The notes: generated by a model not told the origin, from the letters alone. DNA of 41,513 nucleotides from Afipia sp. (GCA_017474385.1 JAFVHU010000142.1:1-41513), one strand, 5' to 3'. Shown: positions 16,182 to 26,015, numbered from the stretch's first letter. A program made the numbers and translations.

Positions 16182-18773
16182 ATGACAACACTTCGGCGCC
16201 GTTCCGCGGCTGCACTGTTTTTTGCGGCCCTGAGCGGAGCAATGATCGCGTTTCTCATTTTCCCCGTTGACATGTTGCTCGGAGCGCAGCGCTATTGGAA
16301 CAGTATTGCAGGTGACAACGGTACCAGCTTGATTGGCTTCTACGCCCTCGCGCACGATAGATGGTCGTGGCCCGTTCTGTATACTCAACTGAGCAATTTT
16401 CCTGGCGGCGCGAATATCTATTACTCCGATGCGATACCGGTGCTCGCGGTTTTTTTTAAAGCGATTTACAAGGTTTCTGGCATTCTCTTTCCTTACTTTG
16501 GTCTTTGGCTTCTCCTTTCATACATTCTGATGGCAGTTGCTGCCTTTCTAACCTTGCGTGAATTGAGAGTACCCGTGTTGGCCAGTTGCTTGGCCTCACT
16601 TCTGTTTGTTTTGTTGCCGGAATTCATATTCCGCTACGTACACATCGGACTTGTTGCTCAGTTCTTCGTCGTTTTCGCTATCTTATTTTATCTCCGTTTC
16701 GTGAGGATATCGTCCCCATCTGAATTGATCTTGGTCTGCGTCGCTGGCGGGATGATCACATGGATCAACCCATACTTGCTTGCGATGAGTTCATCGTTGC
16801 TGTTGGCAGGCTTACTTGACGCCTGGTTCCGGGGCCGCATCACAATCAAGGTTGCGGCACTTTGCTGTGGTGTTTTACTAAGTTCCATTCTGTTCTGCGC
16901 CTTCTTTGCCGGGCTCATTGAAGGCGGGAGCCTACCTACGACAGGTGGCTTCGGCATCTACTCAATGAATCTGCTATCGCCGATTTTGCCCGAGCGAAGT
17001 CTGCTTTCCTTCGGACCTATATTCGCAGATAGCACTGGAGGCCAATACGAAGGTTTCAATTATCTCGGAGCTGGTGTGATTCTGCTTGTATTGATCGCAC
17101 TCTGTGCTGGCTGGCGGGATATTTCAGGTATCATCAAGGCCAGACCGTTCCTCTTTCTGATCTTGGTTCTTTTTATTCTGTTCTCACTTTCGAACGTAAT
17201 TTATGCCGGTCCTTATAAGCTGATTTCCATTCCTTTTCATAAGCTCCCCATCATTGATCGAATTACATCGACTTTCCGTTCTAGCGGACGTTTCTTCTGG
17301 CCTGTCGCATTCTGCATTCTGTTTGGATCCATCACTATTCTGGCCCGAAGATTTCGGCCGGCTGCAACATTAGCGCTTGTTTTGGCTGCTTTGGTTCTTC
17401 AGGCGTTGGATGTGTTTCCGCAAATGAAGGAAGTGGGTCGTGCAGCAAGTCCCAGGATTTCGAGCCAGTCGAGCTTCGAAGAATTAGTGAAGCTAAGTGA
17501 CGTTGTACTTTTCGAACCTGGTTTTCTGTGTAGCAATCGTCAGGATTTTCAGCCCATTCTTGATATTCAGCTAATCGCCGCTCGGTTGAACCGTCCCTTT
17601 GACGGCGCTTACATAAATAGAGGAGATCCGCTGTGCGTTGAGCGGGCGTTTCAATTTGAGCACCAGCCGTTCGGCGCAAATGCCGAGCGCCCATTGCTGA
17701 TTATGATGAAGCGATCGATATCTCCCGCTCGGGTTCTCGCAGCGACAAGCAGATTGAGGGATGCTGAATGTCGCGATTTGGATGTCGCTTTCGTTTGCGG
17801 CAAAGGAGAAATCGCGGCAAAGATCGCAAAGATGGGTACTTCCATAACTGCGCCTACAATACCCTTAGATCAAGTGCTCTCACCCAACATCAATGCGCGA
17901 CCTTTTCTTGGATATGGGTGGACACCAAACACGGACGGTGATTTTCGATGGGCTGAAGGTAAACATGTGAGTATAGCCGGCATACTTCCTCAACCTATTT
18001 GCCGCGACATTGAATTTGCGGTTGAATTGATTCCTCTTTCTTTCACGGATTATTTCACCGATCACGCCAGTGTTAACCTCAATGGTGGCCCCGAGATACC
18101 GATGCAATTGTCAGGACGCGGCCGTCAGACCATCAGGGCCGTGATTCCGCTCGCGCATTGCATCGATAAGCTTAATTTACAAATCAGGTTCGATAATCCA
18201 AAATCACCGTTTGAGATTGGATTGAATACCGATACCCGACGATTGACGTGGGGTGTCTACAACATCACCATCAAGTGCGCGGTCGGCGCGAAGGAGGGGC
18301 TTTCGACCATTCCTGCAGAATGTTTGGCAGAAATGAAAATGGGGAATCCCATCAAGTTTGGTGTTGGCGACGATGGCACCCGCTACCTTGCCACCGGCTG
18401 GCACTCCCCGGAGTCATGGGGGGTCTGGGGAAGCGAACTTCCAATTGTGAAAATGAATTTGAAAAAACGAGACTATTTGCTAACGGCGACCGTCGGGGCC
18501 TTTCTGCCTCCAGGTCACGAAAAGCGTGATTTCGATGTGAGCGTGAATGGTACTAAGGTGGCGACTTGGGGCTTTACAGCGGAAAAATCTGGTGGGAGCC
18601 GGATCGCGAATATTCCAGCGAGCGCTATTACTGAGGATATGCCAACCGAAATATCATTCGTGTCAACCACGCCGCTCATCAGCCCAAAATCTCTTGGACT
18701 GAACAGTGCTGATACGCGCAGGATGGGTATCGGGCTTCAGAACATTCTCATAGAGAATGTTGCGAGGCCTTAG
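16182..18773 (+). CDS. Large membrane protein, GT-C-like, with duplicated C-terminal beta domain
   Basis: An 863-residue protein. About residues 10-410 contain some ten to eleven membrane helices with a first periplasmic loop carrying GDNGTSLIGFYALAHDRW and FPGGANIYYSDAIPV, the layout of GT-C transferases (compare DUF6311-type proteins; name from memory, unverified). Residues 420-560 form a soluble region. Residues 575-697 and 735-858 look like two copies of one beta-sandwich domain, sharing ATGW/GYGW-type openings, a VNLNG/VSVNG strand, an SPxxxGLN turn and DTRR near the end. A periplasmic sugar transfer or glycan-modifying role is likely but unproven. Base composition is A+T-richer than the flanking genes, a sign of transfer. 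Confidence 0.75.
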   Translation: MTTLRRRSAAALFFAALSGAMIAFLIFPVDMLLGAQRYWNSIAGDNGTSLIGFYALAHDRWSWPVLYTQLSNFPGGANIYYSDAIPVLAVFFKAIYKVSGILFPYFGLWLLLSYILMAVAAFLTLRELRVPVLASCLASLLFVLLPEFIFRYVHIGLVAQFFVVFAILFYLRFVRISSPSELILVCVAGGMITWINPYLLAMSSSLLLAGLLDAWFRGRITIKVAALCCGVLLSSILFCAFFAGLIEGGSLPTTGGFGIYSMNLLSPILPERSLLSFGPIFADSTGGQYEGFNYLGAGVILLVLIALCAGWRDISGIIKARPFLFLILVLFILFSLSNVIYAGPYKLISIPFHKLPIIDRITSTFRSSGRFFWPVAFCILFGSITILARRFRPAATLALVLAALVLQALDVFPQMKEVGRAASPRISSQSSFEELVKLSDVVLFEPGFLCSNRQDFQPILDIQLIAARLNRPFDGAYINRGDPLCVERAFQFEHQPFGANAERPLLIMMKRSISPARVLAATSRLRDAECRDLDVAFVCGKGEIAAKIAKMGTSITAPTIPLDQVLSPNINARPFLGYGWTPNTDGDFRWAEGKHVSIAGILPQPICRDIEFAVELIPLSFTDYFTDHASVNLNGGPEIPMQLSGRGRQTIRAVIPLAHCIDKLNLQIRFDNPKSPFEIGLNTDTRRLTWGVYNITIKCAVGAKEGLSTIPAECLAEMKMGNPIKFGVGDDGTRYLATGWHSPESWGVWGSELPIVKMNLKKRDYLLTATVGAFLPPGHEKRDFDVSVNGTKVATWGFTAEKSGGSRIANIPASAITEDMPTEISFVSTTPLISPKSLGLNSADTRRMGIGLQNILIENVARP

Positions 18774-18805
18774 AAGTAAAGAAGCCGTGCCGCATCGAGG
18801 GTTGA

Positions 18806-18839
18806 TTCATAACGACAGCCGCCACGGCAGCGTTATGAA
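18806..18839. terminator. Inverted repeat between convergent genes
   Basis: Arms TTCATAACG (18806-18814) and CGTTATGAA (18831-18839) are perfectly complementary, and an inner GCCG/CGGC pair (18818-18821 with 18825-18828) extends the stem. It lies between the converging ends of the 863-residue membrane protein and the 1608-residue protein and includes the stop codon of the latter. Placement suggests a bidirectional terminator, though no T-run follows. Confidence 0.5.
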
Positions 18840-21800
18840 GGAATGTCGATACAGTCGTGCTTGGCGCATTCGCTGGCTAGAAGAATCTCTTTTAATCGCT
18901 TGACGTTTTCTTCCCATGTCAGCCATCGAATCTTGCTAGAATCGGGGCAGCATCCGCTGTCGCGTAAATCCAACCATGACCGAATTGCTTCGGCCAGATC
19001 GGCACCCTCACTTCCCTTAAAGTAGGCAGCGAAGTCGCCAGCTACTTCACGAAACACCGGGATATCTCGCGCGATTATGGGGAGGCCGTGTCGGGCAGCT
19101 TCGATGAGCGGAAGTCCAAATCCTTCATCATCTGAGGCCGCGATTAGGCAGACGCATACGGCGTAAATCTTTTCAAGATACTCGTCGCTAACACTATCCA
19201 GCCAGATCAAGCGGCGACCACGTTCCGGATGGTTCTTCAATCGCTTTATAATGAGTGGAATGTTGCGTGCTTCATTGTCCGGCAAGCCCTTCCACCCCCT
19301 AGCACCGACAACTACCAATTTGACGTCTATGCCCCCTTGCCAAAGTTCCTCGAACGCATCCAAGGTCTGAAGATGACCCTTTCGAGGCTCGATCGTTCCA
19401 ACCATCAGAAAACATTTGCTGCTCGTGATGCTGTCGAGCGTTGTTGCGGCATCGTCAGGCAGTCCTAAGGTGGGCGAGGATGCATCGATGTCTCCGCCCA
19501 ACGGGCAGGAGACGACGGCAAGCTGGCTTGACGTCGATATTTTGTGAGAAATCAGCCATTTTTGGGTTTCGACCGCCACGGATTCCGATATGCAAACCAA
19601 GGCATCCGCGACACGCGCAATTGTCGATAGCCACTCGGCGTGAATCGGCTCAGCGAATGTTGGGAAGCGGTGAGGTAACGTTAAAGGAAGAATGTCGTAC
19701 ACGGTAAAGTAAATCCTTATACCTCGGGCGCGCCATTCATCATAAAGCCCCAACCTCGCCGCTCCAATGACTCCTGCTGTAAAGAAGTCGGCTCCTAGAA
19801 AGACATCGCCTTCGCCGACTTCGATGGGCTCGTCTGAGAGCATGTCTTGCGCGAGCCCAAAAATTCCAAGCATGTAGTTTCGTGCATAAAGATAGCGCCA
19901 TGTACCAAAGTCGTTGTGGAGCCAAATCGGTTCGATCCGATAACCCAGGGGCGGAGATTTCAGCAATTCTATCAATTGGGCTCTCACCACCCTTTGAATG
20001 CCAGTTCTGAAGTCGTTATTCACGATAACAGAGATGTCGACGAAGAGTCTCTTCGCGGCGCGCTTAATTGGCGTGTGTCGTCGCAATTCACGAGAGTGGT
20101 CGAGGATTTTCTCAGTATCTGAAGTTTGCAAGGTATTGCTTCGCGCGTATTCGACCAGCAAAGGGAAGCTGTCGACGATCCGGTTCGTACTCGCAAACTT
20201 CTCGATTGCATTGAAATATTTCTTTGCTACTAGGCCCGGCGCATAACACTCCTCAATTAGCTTCTGTCCCGCCTGGCCAACTTTGGAGCGAAGGCTCTCA
20301 TTGCTCCAAAGATCATTCAATGCGTTTGTAAGATCATCGTCGCTGAAGTTATCCTGCAAGCAAATAGTCGCTCTATGGGGCAACTCTGCCATCGATCCAT
20401 GCGCGTTAATGATTGTTGGAATGCCGTGCGCCAGACAGTCAAGTACGGCTGCCGAGGTTTCGCCTCGCGACTGCGCTCGCAATTGCACGGCTATATCGGC
20501 CGCCTGAAGGTAGTCTTCATAGGTTTCCGACGGCACGAATCCAGTGATTTGAACGCGCCCGCTTGTCAAGAGAGAGCGTATGTTTCTTTGCAATTCTTCG
20601 CCATAGGCTCCTTCGGAGATACCGCCCACGAAAACGAGATAGCACTCGGCGTTGTCTGCCAGGGACGACGCTAGCCATGCGTTGAGCAAGCGATCATTAA
20701 GTTTGGTGCTCTGGGCAAAACCAAATGAGCAAACCAAAAAGGCATTTTGCGGCAGACCAAGCTTGATGCGTGCAATCTCTCGTCCGGTAGCGCTATTGGG
20801 TGATTTGGCTAGCGGGAGAACCTTCCAGTCATTTGCATCGTAGGATGGATAAAATTCTGCGCAAAGTTTACGAGCGTGCTCGTTGTGGACAATGATGCCT
20901 TGGGCATTGTCAAGCACGGAGAAATTAGTTGGATAATTCCAGGTTGCTCCCAATCTGTTTTCCAAAGTCAAGAGTAATTTAATCGCTGAGTATCCATGTG
21001 AATGAACCAATCTGGTGGTCCAGAAGTTCGTCCAGCCACCGTGCGTTTGTAGGTACTCAACAACATTACCAAGATAAAAGTCATGAAGCACGACCACACC
21101 TGGAATCTTCTCCAGTAGAGGGAACATGTGACCGTGAAAATTAGAATTTCCAAAGTGATAAAGGATGCGATCATACCGATGCGCATTCCGTTCAAACCAA
21201 GCAACATCTCGCACAGAGCAATTGGCCAGGATCCAGTCGTCGCTCACGGCGCCTTGTGATGAAATAACGTCGATCTGGTAATATTCTGAAAGACTGGGGA
21301 GAAACTGTGCGCTGAAGTCAGCGATCCCGCTTTGTACTGACGGCAAAGGTGACAAATAAGCCAACCTCGGCTTGGAACTGTCCGTTTGCAGTTCGAGCGA
21401 ATCGGATTCACCGACACATTTGGTTGCATGAAGAAGCCTGTTATAGACAAGCTTCACATCATAGGGCTGTGGAATGTGTTCGACTTTACCACTCCACCGC
21501 GGAGGAGTGATCGCCGTCATAAACGGCCTCATCGGATCGGCTGCGGCCTGAAGCCGTTGCCTCAGAGGCGGCGCCAACACGAGTATTGCTTTTGTCAGAC
21601 CGAGGAGCCGGGGACGGGATCGGATAACGTCGAAAAGCCGGTTGACTGCGCGTCGGACTATACGACGCGGGCGCGAGTCCGACTTAAGCATAATCCACGC
21701 GCGCGCACCAGCTGTCATCCAGCGAGCGGTGCGGCGAATGCCTCGCATAGGAGCGGTCAACCGCCACGAGGAAGAGGTATAAATCGCTCGCATTCGCGCA

Positions 21801-23659
21801 TTACTTTCGATCAAATCTTCCTCCAGGGAGGCCGCCCACGAGACGTTTCTGGCCAAAGCCTGTGAGAGGTCCGCCGAGCGTGAATGCTCTGTAGCTAGCT
21901 CGCGGTCCCGCGCAGCGACCTTTTCCTCAAGCTGTTTTGCATCCGCTTCAAGCGCTTTTGCCCAAACGTCCGTTTTGGTGAGTTGGTCTCTCATCTGCGA
22001 CAACTCGGAATCGCGCTTGGTTAGAAAGTCATTTCTCAACGCAACTTCATTCGCTAGTGCCTTACGGGTAGTTGCAAGCGCACTCGTCGTCAGGCTCAGC
22101 TCTTCTTTCAGGGCAGTAGCTTCACTCTGGTATACCTGCAGAAGTTTTGAAAGCCTTGCAGCCTCTTCCCTTTGCGCCGCACCAGTTGTTTCAAGAGACG
22201 CGATATGACTATAAAGCTGGGAATACTTGTGTTGGAAAACTTGAACAATGCTTGAGACGCCTGCGGGCGCAGTAGTTGATTGAAGCCGCCCCTCATTCTT
22301 TGCTAGCGTTTTCTCCAGCTCTGCAAAGCTCCATTTTTCTTTCGGTAGTTGGAGCATTTTCCAAACGGAGCGCCTATAGGGTTCAGGCAGTGCATCAGGA
22401 TCAAGCCATGGCGATCGCGGGGCAGGGTTCGCTGCCTCGCCACAAACAACCTCCCTCAAGAAAATTAGGAAAGCGAGAAAGACATCGTTTGGCCAATCGA
22501 TGTCCTCGCGGCTTTTGGTGATTGCGCCATAGTCAATAAGGGATACTCGTCCTTCAGTGTCGATCAGGACATTCCAGGTGCGAACATCGTTGTGATAAAG
22601 ATCGTGTGCTTCAAGCTTTACAAGCTGTTGAAGAATGTCTCGCAAGACCTTGTGTGGATCATAGTCTGTCGCACATTTTGCCAGCTTTCGGTCGAGACTT
22701 TCGCCGGGTAGGCTTTCTCGCAAGAGCCATGCGTCTGTCGAATTCTTGCCGAATTCTATTAGCTTCGGAAGGTCCATACCTCTTGGTGGCGTACGCAGAA
22801 ACTCGATCTCGTTTCGCCATTCATTGTCGTTGTAGTGCCCGCGCACGGCATGATCGAGACGGAATTGCTTTATGAGCAACCCATTACCGAAGAAGAAGCG
22901 CCGCGTGCCTTCGTGTGTGTCACCGGCCGATTCGTTGGAGGCCGTCGTCCAGCGGTCGAATACTCCCGCGGCCTTGCCAAAAAACCAACACTCGTTGCTT
23001 GCGAAATAGAGAGGTCGCTGAATCTGAGATAGGTGGGTTTCGATCTGGGAGACTTCATGAACAAACGCGAAATCTTCGAGCTGTTGTCGAGGCGATGCGG
23101 GTTGCGATGGGCCCCAATATAGGGGCTCTTCCGCAAGACCGAGTTCGAATAAACATGCGAGTGTTTTTCGCGCCAATCCGCGATATATTTCTCTGACGTG
23201 TTCAAAACCTTTCTCGTAGATGAGGTGATGGAAAACGCTTAATCCAAGAACGAGGTCGCATTCGCCCATTTTAAGTTCTGCGAGGGTATCGTCGATGGTT
23301 TTTGTTTCGAAAATGCTTATGGCATCTCCGCGCTCGTCGGCGAGCGCCTGGCAAACGGCGATGTTTGCATTCAGAAAGTCAATCCCGTGCACTACAGCGC
23401 CGTGAGAGGCGAGGTGGTGGCTGAAATATCCTTGGGAGCAGCCTAGATCAAGCACGCGAATGGGCCGATTGAGCATCGCTTTGAGCGCATCGTGAGCGGC
23501 TAATATATGCGCAAGACGATCGTCGGACGATCGCGAGACTTTGATCGACAGTTCTGGATGTCCAAAAATGGGTTGATAGATTTCGGGGAGTTCGGCCACG
23601 AGAATCGGGAGAGGTTTGTTCTTTTTTTTCTCAGAATCAGGATGCATCGCTATCGTCAA
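18833..23659 (-). CDS. Methyltransferase-kinase-coiled coil-double GT4 fusion (WbdD/WbdA-like)
   Basis: A 1608-residue protein read as five parts. (1) About 40-230: class I SAM methyltransferase, motif LDLGCSQGYFS at 70-80, acidic HGIDF at 91-95. (2) About 250-450: kinase, catalytic HND at 356-358, Asn363 and DYG at 376-378. (3) About 475-628: long coiled coil. (4) After the junction motif SSSWRLTAPMRGIRR (629-643) and basic amphipathic helices to about 705 that may bind membrane, a GT4 domain at about 764-1160; its EX7E motif is changed to Glu1067 followed by Asp1074. (5) About 1205-1595: second GT4 domain, GTIEPRKGHLQ at 1421-1431 and a normal EX7E at Glu1512/Glu1520. Parts 1-3 match the order in E. 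coli O9a WbdD, the chain-capping methyltransferase-kinase and ruler; parts 4-5 match the paired GT4 domains of the polymerase WbdA. It is likely the O-antigen polymerase and its terminator in one chain; sugar and cap are unknown. Confidence 0.88.
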   Translation of the reverse strand: MTIAMHPDSEKKKNKPLPILVAELPEIYQPIFGHPELSIKVSRSSDDRLAHILAAHDALKAMLNRPIRVLDLGCSQGYFSHHLASHGAVVHGIDFLNANIAVCQALADERGDAISIFETKTIDDTLAELKMGECDLVLGLSVFHHLIYEKGFEHVREIYRGLARKTLACLFELGLAEEPLYWGPSQPASPRQQLEDFAFVHEVSQIETHLSQIQRPLYFASNECWFFGKAAGVFDRWTTASNESAGDTHEGTRRFFFGNGLLIKQFRLDHAVRGHYNDNEWRNEIEFLRTPPRGMDLPKLIEFGKNSTDAWLLRESLPGESLDRKLAKCATDYDPHKVLRDILQQLVKLEAHDLYHNDVRTWNVLIDTEGRVSLIDYGAITKSREDIDWPNDVFLAFLIFLREVVCGEAANPAPRSPWLDPDALPEPYRRSVWKMLQLPKEKWSFAELEKTLAKNEGRLQSTTAPAGVSSIVQVFQHKYSQLYSHIASLETTGAAQREEAARLSKLLQVYQSEATALKEELSLTTSALATTRKALANEVALRNDFLTKRDSELSQMRDQLTKTDVWAKALEADAKQLEEKVAARDRELATEHSRSADLSQALARNVSWAASLEEDLIESNARMRAIYTSSSWRLTAPMRGIRRTARWMTAGARAWIMLKSDSRPRRIVRRAVNRLFDVIRSRPRLLGLTKAILVLAPPLRQRLQAAADPMRPFMTAITPPRWSGKVEHIPQPYDVKLVYNRLLHATKCVGESDSLELQTDSSKPRLAYLSPLPSVQSGIADFSAQFLPSLSEYYQIDVISSQGAVSDDWILANCSVRDVAWFERNAHRYDRILYHFGNSNFHGHMFPLLEKIPGVVVLHDFYLGNVVEYLQTHGGWTNFWTTRLVHSHGYSAIKLLLTLENRLGATWNYPTNFSVLDNAQGIIVHNEHARKLCAEFYPSYDANDWKVLPLAKSPNSATGREIARIKLGLPQNAFLVCSFGFAQSTKLNDRLLNAWLASSLADNAECYLVFVGGISEGAYGEELQRNIRSLLTSGRVQITGFVPSETYEDYLQAADIAVQLRAQSRGETSAAVLDCLAHGIPTIINAHGSMAELPHRATICLQDNFSDDDLTNALNDLWSNESLRSKVGQAGQKLIEECYAPGLVAKKYFNAIEKFASTNRIVDSFPLLVEYARSNTLQTSDTEKILDHSRELRRHTPIKRAAKRLFVDISVIVNNDFRTGIQRVVRAQLIELLKSPPLGYRIEPIWLHNDFGTWRYLYARNYMLGIFGLAQDMLSDEPIEVGEGDVFLGADFFTAGVIGAARLGLYDEWRARGIRIYFTVYDILPLTLPHRFPTFAEPIHAEWLSTIARVADALVCISESVAVETQKWLISHKISTSSQLAVVSCPLGGDIDASSPTLGLPDDAATTLDSITSSKCFLMVGTIEPRKGHLQTLDAFEELWQGGIDVKLVVVGARGWKGLPDNEARNIPLIIKRLKNHPERGRRLIWLDSVSDEYLEKIYAVCVCLIAASDDEGFGLPLIEAARHGLPIIARDIPVFREVAGDFAAYFKGSEGADLAEAIRSWLDLRDSGCCPDSSKIRWLTWEENVKRLKEILLASECAKHDCIDIPS

Positions 23660-23712
23660 TCAGGTCAAACCGGTTCGCTGGATATTACAGAAGCATGCGT
23701 GCCGTTGCAGGT

Positions 23713-24951
23713 TCATCTCAAACTAATCGCCGGTTCAGGAAAGTTTCTGTAGAGTTGCCCGATTGCTTCTGCACTATGCTGCCAATTGAACCTTCGCGAT
23801 CGCGCTATTCTGAGTTCACGATCGCCCGCGCCATGCATGGGATTTTCGGATATGTCCTGGAGAGCGATAGTCCAGGCGGTAACATCCATCGGTGGCACGT
23901 TCCGAGATGTTCCTTCGGTAATTTCGTCCATTGACGTGCCGCTGCTATGAACTACCTCCGTGCCACACGCCAGCGCCTCAACGGCGGGCATTCCAAAGCC
24001 TTCATATATTGATGGAAATAGCAGCGCTCGCGCGCCTTCGTACAAACTGCGCAGTATCGGGTTGGATACCGTGCCCAGAAAGCGCAGGCTCCCATCGCTC
24101 ATCATGCGATCCGCGGAGGACGGCAATTTGAGATCGCCCCAGCCGGCCCCGCCGGCGATAATAAGCGGAATGCGGCGGCGTATCCGGGAGGAGAGTCCAG
24201 AATAAGCAGTTATGAGCGTGCGGAGGTTTTTCCGCGGCTCAAGGGTTCCAACCGCCAGAAAATAATAGCCCGGAACGACGTCAAAGGAAGCGATGTCTTT
24301 TTGCGTGATCTCCTGACCAAGTGGCCTGAAGATCGCGCTGGCGGCTGGAGGAGCAACGACAATTCGCTCACGGGGATACCCGTAGACAGTGGCGATCTCA
24401 GCCTTGCTGAATTCGGAGATCGTATGGACAAACGGTGCGCGCGAAACGACGGCTGGCAATCGTTCAAGCTCTTGCAAGCGTTGCTTGGGATGGGTTTCGG
24501 GAAACCTCACGAATGAAAGATCGTAAACTACAGGTAAAATCGGAATAGCGAGATCAACCGGGGGAAGATACTTAAAGGCGTGGAATAGACTGAGGTTCTT
24601 GAGCGTGTCGCCTTGCCGAAACCGCGCCATGCGCATATGTCGATAAATGCGTCGCGCGAGATCGATACGAGCAGCTGCCGCTCGAAGCGATTGTTGGACT
24701 TGTCGCGTCTTTGAACGAGTGGTGGGCGCAGCCAAGTACAGGTCAGTCTTGCCATAAGCACGATCGACTTGACGCAAGTGCTCAAGGCCGAACGGTTCCC
24801 ACGTTAGCTGGGAAAACCCCGAGAACTGAAAGTCCGGGTGGCTTGCCATCAGCGCCGTCAAAAGATGGAAGCAATAATTTCCCACTCCGGTCATCGGACC
24901 GTTCAGGAAATCCGTTTCAAGTCCGATCCGGACAGCTCGCCCAGAAGGCAT
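23713..24951 (-). CDS. GT4-family glycosyltransferase (mannosyltransferase-like)
   Basis: Retaining GT-B enzyme of about 412 residues. The N-terminal loop NGPMTGVGNYCFHLL, the mid region HAFKYLPP with VVYDLSFVRFPE, and the donor domain with VGTLEPRKNLRTLI and YEGFGMPAVEALACG (EX7E) place it with WbdB/WbdC/MtfB-type mannosyl or rhamnosyl transferases. Start: ATG 24951 with AAAGG upstream; TTG 24960 is also in frame. It lies 53 bases upstream of the 1608-residue protein in the same direction, so the two probably form a transcription unit in which this enzyme adds the first or adaptor residues before the fused polymerase acts. Confidence 0.9.
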   Translation of the reverse strand: MPSGRAVRIGLETDFLNGPMTGVGNYCFHLLTALMASHPDFQFSGFSQLTWEPFGLEHLRQVDRAYGKTDLYLAAPTTRSKTRQVQQSLRAAAARIDLARRIYRHMRMARFRQGDTLKNLSLFHAFKYLPPVDLAIPILPVVYDLSFVRFPETHPKQRLQELERLPAVVSRAPFVHTISEFSKAEIATVYGYPRERIVVAPPAASAIFRPLGQEITQKDIASFDVVPGYYFLAVGTLEPRKNLRTLITAYSGLSSRIRRRIPLIIAGGAGWGDLKLPSSADRMMSDGSLRFLGTVSNPILRSLYEGARALLFPSIYEGFGMPAVEALACGTEVVHSSGTSMDEITEGTSRNVPPMDVTAWTIALQDISENPMHGAGDRELRIARSRRFNWQHSAEAIGQLYRNFPEPAISLR

Positions 24952-25061
24952 TTCTATCAACCTTTCAACGCGCCGTGAAGCAGAAGAAAATACTCCATAA
25001 AACCACAGTCGGGAACAGACACGCGCGTGGAATCAAGTTTCGACGTTCAAGAAAAATTAGC

Positions 25062-26015
25062 CTAAGAATCCTTCGGCCCGAAATTGATCCGCTCGCGCTC
25101 GAAGACCGCCGGCTTTTCCCGTACCTGTCCATAAATCGCCAGAATGTATTCTCCGATCATCCCCATGAAGAACAGCTGAACGCCGCCGAAAAAGAACAGG
25201 GCGACGATAATGGTCATGATGCCGGGTTCGGCGATGTTGCCGCGCAACGCGAACCCCAGAATGAGATTGAAGAACGCGTAGCCGAGGCTAAGCAGCGACA
25301 GAATAAAGCCCGCGAATAGGCCGAGCCGCAGCGGTGCCGTCGTGAAGGAAACAAGGCCATTGAGACCCTGATCGAACAGCGCAGTCAGCCGGTTCTTCGA
25401 TAGGCCCTTGGCCCGCGCACGCCAGGTATAGGGCACGCCCACTGCCTTACCGCCGCACTCGAACGTCATCATCCGCATGAACGGATACGAGTCGCGCACC
25501 TGCCGCATCGCGTTGAGGACGCGTTTGTCGACAAGCTGGAAGTCGCCCACGCCCGGCGGCACCGAGACTTCGGCGAAGCGGGTCAACATCCGGTAATACA
25601 GCCCGCGCGTCTTGCGCATCAGCCAGCCTTCCTCGCGCACGGCGCGAATGCCGTAGACAATTTCGTAGCCCTGCTCCCAGAGTTTGACGAAGTCGGGCAG
25701 CAGTTCTGGAGGGTCTTGCAGATCGGCGGGCAGGAACAATAGCACCGCATCGCCGGAGGCCGTCATCGCGCCGTTGAACGTATTCTTGAGCGGTCCGAAA
25801 TTTCGCGCGTTAATGATCACCTTGACATCGTTGTCCTCGGCGGCGATGCGGCGCAAGATCTCGACCGTCGAGTCCGTCGAGGCGTTATCGCAGAAAATAT
25901 GCTCGCGCCGGTAGCCGGGTAGATGATCGCGAAAGACCTGCCGGATCGCCTCGTAGCAATCCTGCACGTTGAGTTCCTCGTTGTAGCAGGGCGTCACAAC
26001 TGAGATCGTTTTCAT
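25062..26015 (-). CDS. GT2 polyprenyl-phosphate sugar transferase (GtrB/DPM1-like)
   Basis: Transfers a sugar from a nucleotide donor to undecaprenyl phosphate on the cytoplasmic side. Of 317 residues, the first 215 are a GT-A domain: VVTPCYNEELNV, FCDNASTDST, NARNFGPLKNTFNGA and the metal site LPADLQDPPELLP. Two C-terminal membrane helices (about 230-255 and 265-290) follow, as in GtrB and ArnC. The sugar could be glucose, mannose or a modified sugar made by the neighbouring genes. Its ATG overlaps the opposing open frame of the GtrA-like gene, so the two face away from each other. Confidence 0.9.
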   Translation of the reverse strand: MKTISVVTPCYNEELNVQDCYEAIRQVFRDHLPGYRREHIFCDNASTDSTVEILRRIAAEDNDVKVIINARNFGPLKNTFNGAMTASGDAVLLFLPADLQDPPELLPDFVKLWEQGYEIVYGIRAVREEGWLMRKTRGLYYRMLTRFAEVSVPPGVGDFQLVDKRVLNAMRQVRDSYPFMRMMTFECGGKAVGVPYTWRARAKGLSKNRLTALFDQGLNGLVSFTTAPLRLGLFAGFILSLLSLGYAFFNLILGFALRGNIAEPGIMTIIVALFFFGGVQLFFMGMIGEYILAIYGQVREKPAVFERERINFGPKDS

